The notes beneath the pieces are model-generated. The model was not told where the DNA came from and made no database searches. It worked only from the letters and a program-made list of their open reading frames with translations. From an uncultured Collinsella sp. (GTDB lineage: Bacteria > Actinomycetota > Coriobacteriia > Coriobacteriales > Coriobacteriaceae): a DNA stretch of 50,693 bases. The position numbers were made by a program, and so were the translations under genes. Location of the stretch: contig UQHT01000018.1 in assembly GCA_900540875.1 (NCBI GenBank), forward strand, positions 1-50,693, in the 5' to 3' direction. Position 1 is the first letter of the stretch; each line of letters begins with the position of its first letter. This document shows, one piece after another, positions 8,536 through 18,097 of the stretch.

Positions 8536-9108
8536 ATGATTTTTGGCATCGATATAGACATCGCCAATCTGATTGTCCAAGCATTCATCGGACTCGTTAC
8601 CTTGGGGGCCTTGATTGCCGCACTCTGGCAAAGTAACCAGAGCAAAAAGAACAGGGAGGACGACATCAAGCGGCATCAGCCATCCCGCATATCGGCATGG
8701 TACGAAGGGGATCGAAACCGAACTGATCAGCCCGAGGACAATCGGTTCGTCTGGCAATTCGTCGTGCTTCGAAACGAAAGCGAGTCCCCCGTCTACGACG
8801 TAATCGTCACCTGCGTCGGGATTAGCGGGGCCGGCCCCTCTTTCAAAGGTGAGGATAACCGCCCCGCTTATCCCAACCGCGTCTGCGTCGGCACGCTTCC
8901 TCCTGGAGCATGGTGCATATGGCTCCCGACGGAAGGGCACGGAATGGGAGTACGCACGGCACCCGAAACGGCTTTCACCGACGCAAGCGGAACTTCATGG
9001 GTTCGGCGGGGCAACGGAAGGCTCGAGGAGATCCCTATGGAGCCAACCTCGTTCTACAGGCTGCCCCTTCCCTTGACCTGGCACGGATGCAAGAAGCTGA
9101 CCGAGTAA
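8536..9108 (+). CDS. Hypothetical protein with N-terminal membrane anchor
   Basis: 190 residues, the only clear plus-strand gene in the left part of the island. Residues about 8-30 (IANLIVQAFIGLVTLGALIAALW) form one hydrophobic helix, followed by a basic stretch (QSKKNREDDIKR) and a soluble C-terminal domain with strands WQFVVLRNES, YDVIVTCVG and a late YRLPLPLTW. This suggests a membrane-tethered cytoplasmic domain. No family recognised and no catalytic motif seen. The ribosome site before the ATG is weak (GGTGACC), so the start is uncertain. Neighbours are an IS66 relic and a gene-poor stretch. Confidence 0.5.
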   Translation: MIFGIDIDIANLIVQAFIGLVTLGALIAALWQSNQSKKNREDDIKRHQPSRISAWYEGDRNRTDQPEDNRFVWQFVVLRNESESPVYDVIVTCVGISGAGPSFKGEDNRPAYPNRVCVGTLPPGAWCIWLPTEGHGMGVRTAPETAFTDASGTSWVRRGNGRLEEIPMEPTSFYRLPLPLTWHGCKKLTE

Positions 9109-9573
9109 CCCCTTGGCATCGTCGTTTCAGGCATTGGGTTTTCCGGACTGGGACGCGAACTTCCCCAGATGTTCCGGATAACGGGAAAGTCAGAACTATT
9201 CGGGTTTGCGAGGCGGGATCGAGAGAGCGACTCCGCCCTATTATTTCGATGCGTCCATGAATTGAAGTGAGATCGGCATCATCACCTCGAAGCACTTACA
9301 TACAGATCCATATGGCAAAGGCAGCAATTCGCCACCTTGGTTGCAGCAGCGGAGGTTATTACTCAGGATACAAGCGGAAGTAGCCAAATAGGCGCTGGGC
9401 GCAACCGAGACGCAGCCAGAGAAGGGTGACATGAGAGTTGTTTCAAAGGATTGGGGTGATATGGATGAAGTTGACTGGTAAGTGCATCTCCAGGTTCAAC
9501 GGATGGCTGATCAAGGCCGTCTTTAGGTTCACGTAGGGATCCGCTTTTGCTGACAAACAAACACGTGATTGAT
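9109..9573. other. Gene-poor stretch
   Basis: About 460 nt between the membrane-anchored protein gene and the convergent helicase stump. All frames are short and without recognisable sequence. No RNA gene or repeat is apparent. It may hold decayed DNA from the island. Confidence 0.35.
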
Positions 9574-10122
9574 TTATGGCTTCCAGACGCTTAGCGTGTC
9601 TGGAAGCTCATTTATTTTATTGTCAGCAACCACGAAGCCAGCGCTGAACCTCGCCCTAGTAATTGCAACATAGAGCTTGGAGCGTGTCTGCGGCTTCAGA
9701 CCCGTCGAGGCATCTTGCAACCAAGAGGCCATATCGGCAACTGGATAAATCAAAACATGGTCATATGTTCGGCCCTTTGCTTTGCCGAAGTTGCAGATCG
9801 ATGAAGCGTTCGCGGTCTGAGTGGCGACGCTACGTCTCAAAATCACTGGATCCAAAAACTCGCAATACCTTTGCGCAAGTGACTCTGGAATGGCCCAAAC
9901 TCCATTATGGGTTTCATTTGAGGCGGCGCGCAAAGATGCGGTTGGTGAAAACTCCGGATAAACCATGTTTGCGAATCGCCATTCTTGATTTGCTGCTTTT
10001 TCGTTATCTTGTCTATGCAATGCAACTGAAACGCATCGGTGTCTCATCTGCAAATACTCGTAGGGCGATAAATGATTATTTAGCCGATCCTTCTTCGAAT
10101 CCGAAAAGCAAACCGTCCTCAT
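9574..10122 (-). pseudogene. C-terminal stump of a UvrD/Rep-type (GajB-like) helicase
   Basis: The frame carries the end of a superfamily-1 helicase: RFANMVYPEFSPTASL, then NFGKAKGRTYDHVLIYPV and KLYVAITRARFSAGFVV, which correspond to the motif V/VI region of UvrD-like helicases such as those paired with OLD-type nucleases. Walker A, motifs I-III and everything N-terminal of about the last 170 residues are missing. The frame overlaps the end of the HEPN gene by 47 nt, and its first codons read as non-helicase sequence. A perfect 10-bp stem at 9579-9607 lies within the last codons and may act as a terminator. It is a truncated remnant, or a fragment left when the HEPN gene arrived. Confidence 0.7.
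9579..9607 (-). terminator. Stem-loop at the 3' end of the helicase stump
   Basis: GCTTCCAGAC pairs perfectly with GTCTGGAAGC around a 9-nt loop. It overlaps the last codons and ends just before the stop. The following T-run is poor, so termination is possible but not assured. Confidence 0.45.
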
Positions 10123-10927
10123 TTGGTAAACAGCCCCGTTCGACGCATTCCAAGATTAGCGCTTGCAATAATTTTGCAGAATCGGAAACACAAGACTCAG
10201 AAGGTTGTTTTCCCTCATGAACGGCTTCTGACCTTGCTCTATATAGTTTCTTTATTTCTTGCTGTTTTTGCTTGCCTCCTCCAAGAAACAAAGCTGCGAG
10301 AGTACTGACACGAAAAACAAGTTCGCTCCGGACTCCAAACAATGACTCAATCCCAGCCCATATAATCGCCATTTGAACTGAAGGTCGAAGCGATTGCTTG
10401 TAGCTCCACAAGGAATTCACCGCGGTCTCAAATCGCGTGTTTTTATCAAACAGTTCCCATGCGTCCCGATAATGCTGTCTTATCCACTGCTTCTCTGAAT
10501 CGTTGATCACTTTCAATTTTCTTGGAATGAACAACCTTGTAGAAAGAACAACATTGATTGCCGAGCATGGCGAAAAATCTTCTGTCCGCGAATCGCTCTG
10601 AACATGCCAATACAATTCGCAATTCAAAAGCGCGGACAATAGAACTATTGCAGATTGGGCATTCCAAACTCGAACTGCAAGCTCTTTGCCCTCTCCAACA
10701 ACGCGCAACTGAGCTGTAGTTTTCCTAAGGACGGCAATCAAGACACCTAAATCGGTCTCATCTCCGCTGCCATATTTCATCACAGAATTTATCATGTCGT
10801 CCGGCGAGGCCTTGCACGTGGCCGGCAATAGAGAGAGGTGTTGCGTAAGCGGCAGCTCTTCGTCTATGGTTAATCCCATTAGGTATAGATATGAAGCAGC
10901 AGCCGATTCATTTACAACAATCATCAT
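10076..10927 (-). CDS. HEPN-domain protein, putative defence RNase or toxin
   Basis: 283 residues. The ATG at 10927 follows a G-rich ribosome site. The last third has the arrangement of an Apea-like HEPN domain: a helix QMAIIWAGIESLFG, then RVSTLAALFLGG, then KKLYRARSEAVHEGK with an R-x4-H motif (R232, H237), then a final helix AKLLQALILECVERG. The R-x4-6-H pair is the active site of HEPN RNases. The N-terminal two-thirds is helical with no recognised domain. It is followed without gap by a helicase stump on the same strand. HEPN proteins commonly act as abortive-infection or toxin effectors; that role is inferred here. Confidence 0.7.
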   Translation of the reverse strand: MMIVVNESAAASYLYLMGLTIDEELPLTQHLSLLPATCKASPDDMINSVMKYGSGDETDLGVLIAVLRKTTAQLRVVGEGKELAVRVWNAQSAIVLLSALLNCELYWHVQSDSRTEDFSPCSAINVVLSTRLFIPRKLKVINDSEKQWIRQHYRDAWELFDKNTRFETAVNSLWSYKQSLRPSVQMAIIWAGIESLFGVRSELVFRVSTLAALFLGGGKQKQQEIKKLYRARSEAVHEGKQPSESCVSDSAKLLQALILECVERGCLPNEDGLLFGFEEGSAK

Positions 10928-11067
10928 CTTCGCCCCCCTGCCATAGCGCTCTATACCTAATCCATCCGAACAGCGCCAAACTGAGAGACGTCGATTTCGC
11001 CCTACATGAGTTTGGGAAGCAATGCGTCACGCAGTTCGCCAAGAGCCTACGACTTGAGTATATTAGC

Positions 11068-11700
11068 CTATATGAGCTCAAGAATACCATTGAGCGTCGA
11101 AGTCGTTCTTTCTATTGCACAAGCTGGAGCAAACGGGACGTTCATCGACTTAATGTTTTTTAATGCAAGCTTGGTCTGAACGGCACCAACAGTTCCAAGC
11201 CTAATAGCTTCCATGCCCATTGAGCTACGAAGAAAGAAATACGACCACGCCGCAAAGTCGCCTTTAAACGAAGTAAGTTTGTTGCAATTCTCTGTGAGGT
11301 TTGCCTCATCGAGCGTTTTTCCGATATACGCCGTAAGGCCAATCGTTCCGACAACGGAAACAATTAGATCGCCAGTGTTGACAACGTAGCGCGAAATATT
11401 AGATCGTGTTTCATCGTCGATATATAGCATTTCCGAAGTGAGTAAGAGAACAGAAGCGTTGTTTAAGTCGCGGACTCGAATATATGGATGAGAGTTTGCC
11501 TCTGCAATTAGCTCTGAACCTTTAGGGAGCCTCTAACCGCCCTTGACTTCGCAGAATGACTCGACTGAACGGTAATGATTTTCTCGCTTGTTCTCTTCAA
11601 TTGTTTGAGCAAAAAGGGCTTCTCCGAGTTCAGCTAAATAATCATTTACCGGAACATAGGCCTGCACTTCAGAATTGTTTCCATCGAACCAAGGGGAAAG
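11068..11700 (-). pseudogene. hsdS: Type I restriction specificity subunit (hsdS), broken
   Basis: Reading minus strand from about 11700, one frame gives YLAELGEALFAQTIEENKR (the coiled-coil separator helix of HsdS), SFCEVKGG, then TAG at 11533-11535. The same frame continues RLPKGSELIAEANSHPYIRV, then GDLIVSVVGTIG, LTENCNKLTSFKG and LKNIKSMNVPFAP. KGG-K-RLPKG is a familiar HsdS junction, so the TAG replaces a sense codon, probably lysine. Only one target-recognition domain and flanking helices remain; no hsdM or hsdR is present in the window and no start codon is found upstream. This is a nonsense-disrupted, 5'-truncated specificity gene, likely part of a former invertible locus with the recombinase fragment at 11805. 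Confidence 0.75.
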
Positions 11701-11804
11701 GAGCCCCCGGTGGAAGCGATGATCAATATGGTTCTAACACAGATGTAGCCGGTTCTAGACTATCTGCAGATAAAGCAATCTTAAAAGCAGTGCTCGAAAG
11801 CACT

Positions 11805-11942
11805 ATGTGTAGCCATGCCGAAAGCAGCGTGCCCAGCAACTCGAGTCTACTCGGTCTCTTCCTTACCGACAAGGAAGTCGAGGGGTGCTCTCCGAGAACA
11901 ATCGCGTACTACGAAAGCACCCTCAAACCATATGAGGCATGG
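11805..11942 (+). pseudogene. N-terminal fragment of a tyrosine recombinase
   Basis: From ATG at 11805 the frame reads MCSHAESSVPSNSSLLGLFL then KEVEGCSPRTIAYYESTL, the core-binding (SAM-like) N-terminus of XerC/D-type recombinases of the kind found beside hsdS genes. Right after TLKPYEAW the catalytic part is absent and the frame runs straight into an unrelated gene at 11943. Read through, it would make a 193-residue chimera. The recombinase probably once inverted the hsdS half-genes. Confidence 0.65.
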
Positions 11943-12386
11943 ATGGAAGAGAAGACGATGCTGAGCGAAGACGGCCGAATCGTCAGGGTGGACAACCCAT
12001 GGTGTTCGTTCTACATCGACACCGAGCTGGCACCTGCGCTAGACGAGAGCAGGTGCGGGAAATGGATGTTCTACTTCAACGATATCGAGTTCGCGGAGGA
12101 AGTCTGCCGCAAGGCGGCCCTCGGAATGGTCGTCGCGGAATGCAAGCACAGCTCATTCGAGTCCGTTATCGAGAACGGCAGAGGCGTCGCCTGCTTCTAC
12201 CTGAACTTGGACGACGTCGAAGCACATCGCCGCGTTGTCGCATTCATGTTGGAGCATGGCCTGGTTCGGAAGACGAAGTCGGGGAAGCTGTATAACATCG
12301 GCTTCAAGTTGGATGACCAGGCACGGGCGGGAGAATATGGAGCCGGTTTCAAGGCACGAATCACGTTGAGCGATCGCTCGAATTAG
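11943..12386 (+). CDS. Conserved hypothetical protein
   Basis: 147 residues if started at the ATG at 11943, which has GAGG five bases upstream; a second ATG at 11958 is also possible. The sequence VDNPWCSFYIDTELAPALDE, GKWMFYFNDIEFAEEVCRKA, ACFYLNLDDVEAHRRVVAFM and YNIGFKLDDQARAGEYG looks like a compact alpha/beta cytosolic protein that, from memory, occurs as an uncharacterised protein in gut Firmicutes and Coriobacteria. No catalytic motif recognised. Its frame is continuous with the upstream recombinase fragment, so a fusion protein cannot be excluded. A hairpin terminator follows at 12416. Confidence 0.6.
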   Translation: MEEKTMLSEDGRIVRVDNPWCSFYIDTELAPALDESRCGKWMFYFNDIEFAEEVCRKAALGMVVAECKHSSFESVIENGRGVACFYLNLDDVEAHRRVVAFMLEHGLVRKTKSGKLYNIGFKLDDQARAGEYGAGFKARITLSDRSN

Positions 12387-12415
12387 GCGAATTTTACCTG
12401 CGAAGAACAATGAAG

Positions 12416-12454
12416 GGCGGGGGTGTATCGGCTAATGCCGAACACCCCCGCCCT
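12416..12454. terminator. Terminator between convergent genes
   Basis: GGGCGGGGGTGT pairs with ACACCCCCGCCC, continued by a short CGGC/GCCG stem with a one-base bulge and TAAT loop. It sits between the plus-strand gene ending at 12386 and the minus-strand gene ending at 12512, so it may serve both. Neither side has a strong T-run. Confidence 0.6.
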
Positions 12455-12511
12455 CGACGCGGTTAAAATAGCGAATGATTGAAGCGGATCAGCCTGGTTC
12501 CGCCCTCTCCC

Positions 12512-13771
12512 CTAGTCCCTCTTAAACAGATCCCTCGTATACACCTTGTCCGCCACGTCAGCGAGCTCGTCGCTCCAGCGGTTGGCGACGATCACGTCGC
12601 AGCCGGCCTTGAAGGCCTCCAGGTCGTGGGTCACCTCGGAGCCGAAGAACTCCGGCGCGTCCAGCGTGGGCTCGTAGACCACCACGGGCACGCCCTTGGC
12701 CTTCACGCGCTTCATGACGCCCTGGATGGAGCTCGCGCGGAAGTTGTCGGAGTTGGACTTCATCGTCAGGCGGTAGACGCCCACGACCGGCTTCGGCTTG
12801 CCCTCGTAGACGCGGTCCCACACCATCTGCAGCACCTCGTCGGCGACGAAGTCCTTGCGGGTGCGGTTGGCGTCCACGATGGCCTCGATCAGGTTCTGCG
12901 GCACATCTTTATAATTTGCCAGCAGCTGCTTGGTGTCCTTGGGCAGGCAGTAGCCGCCGTAGCCGAAGCTGGGGTTGTTGTAGTGCGACCCGATGCGGGG
13001 CTCCAGGCAGACGCCGTCGATGACGTCGCGGGTGTTGAGGCCGCGGACTTCGCAGTAGGTGTCGAGCTCGTTGAAGTAGGCCACGCGCAGCGCAAGGTAC
13101 GTGTTGGCGAAAAGCTTCACGGCTTCGGCCTCGGTGGTGCCCAGCACGAGCTCGGGGATACCCTTGGAACCGTCGGCGTTCACGCGCTCCAGCTCGGCGG
13201 GGTCGGCGCCCTGCGCGAGCAGACGCCCGAAGCGCTCGGCGGCCGCGACGGCCTCCGCGTCGTCCTTCGGCGCGCCCACCACGATGCGGCTGGGGTGCAG
13301 GTTGTCGTAGAGCGCCTTGCTCTCGCGCAGGAACTCCGGGCTGAAGAAGATCTTGCTGTCGCCCAACCTCTCGCGAAGGCCCGCGGTGTAGCCCACGGGG
13401 ATGGTCGACTTGATGACGATCCAGGCGTCCGGGTTCACCGAGCGCACGGCGGCGATGGCGGCCTCGACGGAGCTCGTGTCGAAGAAGTTCCTGTCGCTGT
13501 CGTAGTTGGTGGGCGTAGCGATGACGGCGAAGTCGGCGCCCGTGTAGGCCTCGGCCACGTCGACGGTGGCGTGCAGGTCGAGCTCGCGCTCCCCCGCCTT
13601 GGCCTCCGCCAGGAAGCGCTCGATCTCGTCGTCCTGGATGGGCGATACGTAGCTGTTGATCTTCTCGACCTTCTCGGGAACGATGTCCAGCGCATGGACC
13701 TCGTTGTGCTGCGAGAGCAGGACGGCGAGGGACAGGCCGACGTAGCCGGTACCGGCGACAGCGATCTTCAT
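12512..13771 (-). CDS. ugd: UDP-glucose/UDP-sugar 6-dehydrogenase
   Basis: 419 residues; ATG at 13771 follows GGAGAAG. It oxidises a nucleotide sugar (typically UDP-glucose) twice with NAD+ to the uronic acid used in capsule or exopolysaccharide. The N-terminal Rossmann motif AGTGYVGLSLAVLLS, the substrate-loop region SPEFLRESKAL and the catalytic-cysteine block GGYCLPKDTKQLL are all present, and the C-terminal UDP-binding domain reads KPVVGVYRLTMKSNSDNFR. It is the last gene of a three-gene minus-strand operon after the sugar transferase, separated by 38 nt. The related GDP-mannose and UDP-ManNAc dehydrogenases share these motifs, so the exact substrate is inferred. Confidence 0.93.
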   Translation of the reverse strand: MKIAVAGTGYVGLSLAVLLSQHNEVHALDIVPEKVEKINSYVSPIQDDEIERFLAEAKAGERELDLHATVDVAEAYTGADFAVIATPTNYDSDRNFFDTSSVEAAIAAVRSVNPDAWIVIKSTIPVGYTAGLRERLGDSKIFFSPEFLRESKALYDNLHPSRIVVGAPKDDAEAVAAAERFGRLLAQGADPAELERVNADGSKGIPELVLGTTEAEAVKLFANTYLALRVAYFNELDTYCEVRGLNTRDVIDGVCLEPRIGSHYNNPSFGYGGYCLPKDTKQLLANYKDVPQNLIEAIVDANRTRKDFVADEVLQMVWDRVYEGKPKPVVGVYRLTMKSNSDNFRASSIQGVMKRVKAKGVPVVVYEPTLDAPEFFGSEVTHDLEAFKAGCDVIVANRWSDELADVADKVYTRDLFKRD

Positions 13772-13809
13772 TTTCTTCTCCGATTCGAATCGAGCATTAG
13801 AGTTAGGCA

Positions 13810-14562
13810 TTAGTACGCATCGCTTCCGTTGAAGACCTCCAGAACCGTGAGGAGGACGATCTTGAGATCCATGACGATTCCGCGCTTGGCTATGTACTCG
13901 AGATCACGGCGGACCATGCCGTCGAACCCGGTGGAGTTTCGCTCCGTAACCTGCCAGAGCCCCGTAATACCTGGCTTCACCGCTAGCCTCTGCAGGTCGT
14001 ACTCGGTGTACTCCGCGACTTCGTTCGGCAGCGGCGGGCGCGGGCCGACGACGGACATCTGACCCAGGAACACGTTGAGGAACTGTGGGAACTCGTCGAT
14101 GGAGTGCTTGCGGATGAACCTGCCGATCTTGGTGACGCGGGGGTCCTCCCTCATCTTAAACATGGCGCCGGCGATCTCGTTCTGCTCCCTGAGCTCGGCG
14201 AGGCGCTCGTCGGCGTCCCTGTACATTGATCGGAACTTCCACATGCGAAAGGTTGACAGGCTGCCGTCGCGGTGGGTCTGGCCCACGCGGATCTGGCTGT
14301 AGAAGGGGTTGCCCTCGCTCTCCAGGCGGATGGCCGTGGCCAGCACCAGGCTGGGTATGGCGATGACGGCCAGCGCGCAGCCGCTGAAAACGATGTCGAA
14401 CGCGCGCTTGACGGCGCGGTAGGCCAGGCGCGAGTTGTCCCAGTCCATGATGGATTGCATGGCCTTATATCGACCGGCGCCTTCACGCCGGTCCATGGCC
14501 TGAGCAATCAGCGCCGCCCCTACGGGCGCATTGCTCTCTGTCACTTCTTTATTAGCAGTCAC
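13810..14562 (-). CDS. Undecaprenyl-phosphate sugar-1-phosphate transferase (priming glycosyltransferase)
   Basis: 250 residues. It belongs to the bacterial sugar transferase (WbaP/PglC C-terminal) family, which starts polysaccharide repeat units by moving a sugar phosphate from a nucleotide sugar to the lipid carrier at the inner membrane face. Seen are the membrane hairpin DIVFSGCALAVIAIPSLVLA, then FRMWKFRSM, the DE-containing block KHSIDEFPQFLNVFLGQMS, VVGPRPPLPNEV and PGITGLWQV. The first codon is GTG at 14562 with a poor ribosome site; ATGs at codons 24, 35 and 39 are alternatives, the last being close to the conserved start RLAYRAVKRAFD. It lies between the antiterminator gene and ugd. 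Confidence 0.92.
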   Translation of the reverse strand: MTANKEVTESNAPVGAALIAQAMDRREGAGRYKAMQSIMDWDNSRLAYRAVKRAFDIVFSGCALAVIAIPSLVLATAIRLESEGNPFYSQIRVGQTHRDGSLSTFRMWKFRSMYRDADERLAELREQNEIAGAMFKMREDPRVTKIGRFIRKHSIDEFPQFLNVFLGQMSVVGPRPPLPNEVAEYTEYDLQRLAVKPGITGLWQVTERNSTGFDGMVRRDLEYIAKRGIVMDLKIVLLTVLEVFNGSDAY

Positions 14563-14646
14563 GATAAAACTTACGTCCCTGTCCCCAGGAACCCCCCCCC
14601 GTCCGTGAATTCAAAAAACGAATGATTTGCCGGTGCAACGTCTCCC

Positions 14647-15237
14647 TTACGTTTTGCTGGGCACGTCGAGCGCAAGCAGCTCCCTAAATGCGGAGTCGCC
14701 TTCGCCTACGTCCACCAGGCACCAGCGCTTATGACGGTCGATCTTTTTAACTCGGGCCTCTTGCCCCACCAAGGGACCCTGTTCTATGTGCAACACGCCG
14801 TCTTCTATGCGTGCGACGCTGTTGCGCACCACGCCGTCGTTGTCCAGCACACTGCGGTACCAATCCTGCGCATCGTCCGGCATGGGCATGTATGCCCGCT
14901 CCCTACTGCCGGCGATGCGACAGCCAAAGCTCAACTGGGCCAAAGCCCTATCGAGCGCAGCGGCATCGTGCGTGGCGACGAAGAAATATTCCTTGTACAT
15001 GGGTTTGGTTTGGAGCGACCATGCACCGTCCCGCTTAAACCAGAACTCCTTTTGCATCACAAAAGCGTCCTGCATCAGCTCGTGCGGGATAATCCGGCGG
15101 ACCTTTTCGCAGGTCTCGCGCTCTTTTCCATGAGGGGTGTGGACCAGATACCAGCGAACGCGGCCGTGCTGGCTGTTGGTGGTGGCGCCGTTAAATGCGC
15201 CCGGCAGCTGCTCTTGGCGCCGTGCCGTCTGTTCCAT
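14647..15237 (-). CDS. NusG-family antiterminator, LoaP-like
   Basis: 196 residues; ATG at 15237 is preceded by GAGGGGG. NusG-paralogue features: WYLVHTPHGKERETCEKVRR at the start of the NGN domain, YKEYFFVATHD, then a KOW-type end GPLVGQEARVKKIDRHKRWC. Specialised NusG paralogues of the LoaP/RfaH kind travel at the head of polysaccharide or natural-product operons and let polymerase read through internal terminators. Here it heads the operon with the priming transferase and ugd, and a long (over 200 nt) leader of low complexity precedes it, where a recruiting element could lie. The operon it serves is unusually short in this window. Confidence 0.8.
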   Translation of the reverse strand: MEQTARRQEQLPGAFNGATTNSQHGRVRWYLVHTPHGKERETCEKVRRIIPHELMQDAFVMQKEFWFKRDGAWSLQTKPMYKEYFFVATHDAAALDRALAQLSFGCRIAGSRERAYMPMPDDAQDWYRSVLDNDGVVRNSVARIEDGVLHIEQGPLVGQEARVKKIDRHKRWCLVDVGEGDSAFRELLALDVPSKT

Positions 15238-15463
15238 GTTCTCGCCCCCTCTTTTTGGCTTTGCGATGCACGCAAATGCAGGGGCGTTTAGAACAGGCTT
15301 CTCGCTCGCAGCTAGGCGCAGTCGCAAAAGTACAGGTTTTTGTATCTTTCGACAGACGACATTATACGAGCAATTAATCAGCGTTTGCCCAGATTACGCA
15401 AAATGTACTGCTAGTAGGTACATCTCCATACCCCTCTATAAAAACCTGTACCTTTTTGTGCAA

Positions 15464-15492
15464 CAAAAAAAGCCGCTCAACCAGCGGCTTTT
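15464..15492 (-). terminator. Terminator hairpin, second of a tandem pair
   Basis: AAAAGCCGCT/AGCGGCTTTT stem with a 5-nt loop, followed on the minus strand by a run of seven T. It lies behind the first thrS terminator and in front of the LoaP-like operon, so it insulates the two units. Confidence 0.85.
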
Positions 15493-15504
15493 CTAATTTT
15501 GGTA

Positions 15505-15542
15505 AGAAAAAAGGCGACCGCCCTGTGTGGACGGTCGCCTTT
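15505..15542 (-). terminator. Rho-independent terminator of thrS
   Basis: An 11-bp stem (AAAGGCGACCG with CGGTCGCCTTT) and loop CCCTGTGTGGA. On the minus strand it is followed by TTTTTTCTT. It sits 23 nt after the thrS stop. Confidence 0.92.
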
Positions 15543-15564
15543 GTTAATTGTTGTGAAGTTTGCC

Positions 15565-17328
<1,764 letters not shown>

Positions 17329-17427
17329 GGGTATGTTTTCTCCTCTCGGATGCCTGATGCAAGTGCGTGCGATGCGCTCGGCGTTTTTGACTTGCATCAT
17401 TATAGGCAGGTTGCCTTGGTATACAAG

Positions 17428-17458
17428 CGCCCGCCGCACCTTAATGGCACGGCGGGCG
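17428..17458. promoter_or_regulatory. Hairpin in the thrS leader
   Basis: A perfect 9-bp stem, CGCCCGCCG with CGGCGGGCG and a 13-nt loop, lies between the zinc-ribbon gene end (17567) and thrS start (17328), both on the minus strand. Without a strong T-run, it is either the terminator of the upstream gene or a leader attenuator for thrS. Confidence 0.5.
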
Positions 17459-17566
17459 ATTTTCTACGCATGCTTCATCGTGTGGGGGCGGGGTTACGGG
17501 GTGCGCGTGCGGCTTTCGCATGGCGCGCGGTGCCCGTGGCTTGCGGCCGGCCCGGCGATGGATGCG

Positions 17567-17997
17567 CTACTGAATGCGAGTTCGGCAGTAGGGGCAGACC
17601 TTCCAGTGCGCATCGAGCGGACGATGGCAGCTGGGGCACACGTTGCGAACCTGGGTGTCGCACACGGGACAGACGACAAAGTCCTTCTCGATGGGGGCGC
17701 CGCACTGCGGGCAGGTGCCGTACTGGGCAAGCTGGCGCTCGCGCAGGGCCATGTCCAGCTCCTGCTCCTCGCGGTCGGACGCGTAGGAGTGCGGGCGCAG
17801 GACCAGGTAGGCGATGAGGCCCACAACGGGATCAGGGCGATGATGCCCCATGCCACGTAGGCGCTGGCGCCGCGGCGGCGAGCGTCGATGAACACATAGA
17901 CGACCGACAGCACGTACAGGGCGATGATAAAGCCGACGAAGGCATAGATGACACCCATAAGCTGCGGCGACATGAGCTCGTTGATGTATTTGGACAT
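17567..17997 (-). pseudogene. Membrane protein with C-terminal double zinc ribbon, frameshifted
   Basis: From ATG at 17997 the frame gives an N-terminal membrane helix (VIYAFVGFIIALYVLSVVYV) and the start of a second (YVAWGIIALIP). The sense then moves to the next frame near 17818-17830, which continues VVGLIAYLVLRPHSYASD and a double zinc ribbon with CPQCGAPI, CPVCDTQV, CPSCHRPL and CPYC, ending at 17567. Adding one G in the CCGTTGTGGGCC run would join them as LIPLVGLIAYLVLRP. So a one-base deletion or a base-call error breaks a roughly 143-residue PLDc_N-like/zinc-ribbon protein. The role is unknown. Confidence 0.75.
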
Positions 17998-18097
17998 TGA
18001 GGTGTACCTTTCGGAATATTTACAGTTCAGTCAAGTTTACCACGGGGTTTGTTTATATGGGACCACGGCTGGATACGGGGCTGGCGCGGACACAAAC

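Noticed and set aside
17567..17997. Programmed frameshift in the zinc-ribbon gene
   Set aside because: No slippery heptamer such as X-XXY-YYZ at the junction and no downstream pseudoknot evident; a one-base deletion explains it.
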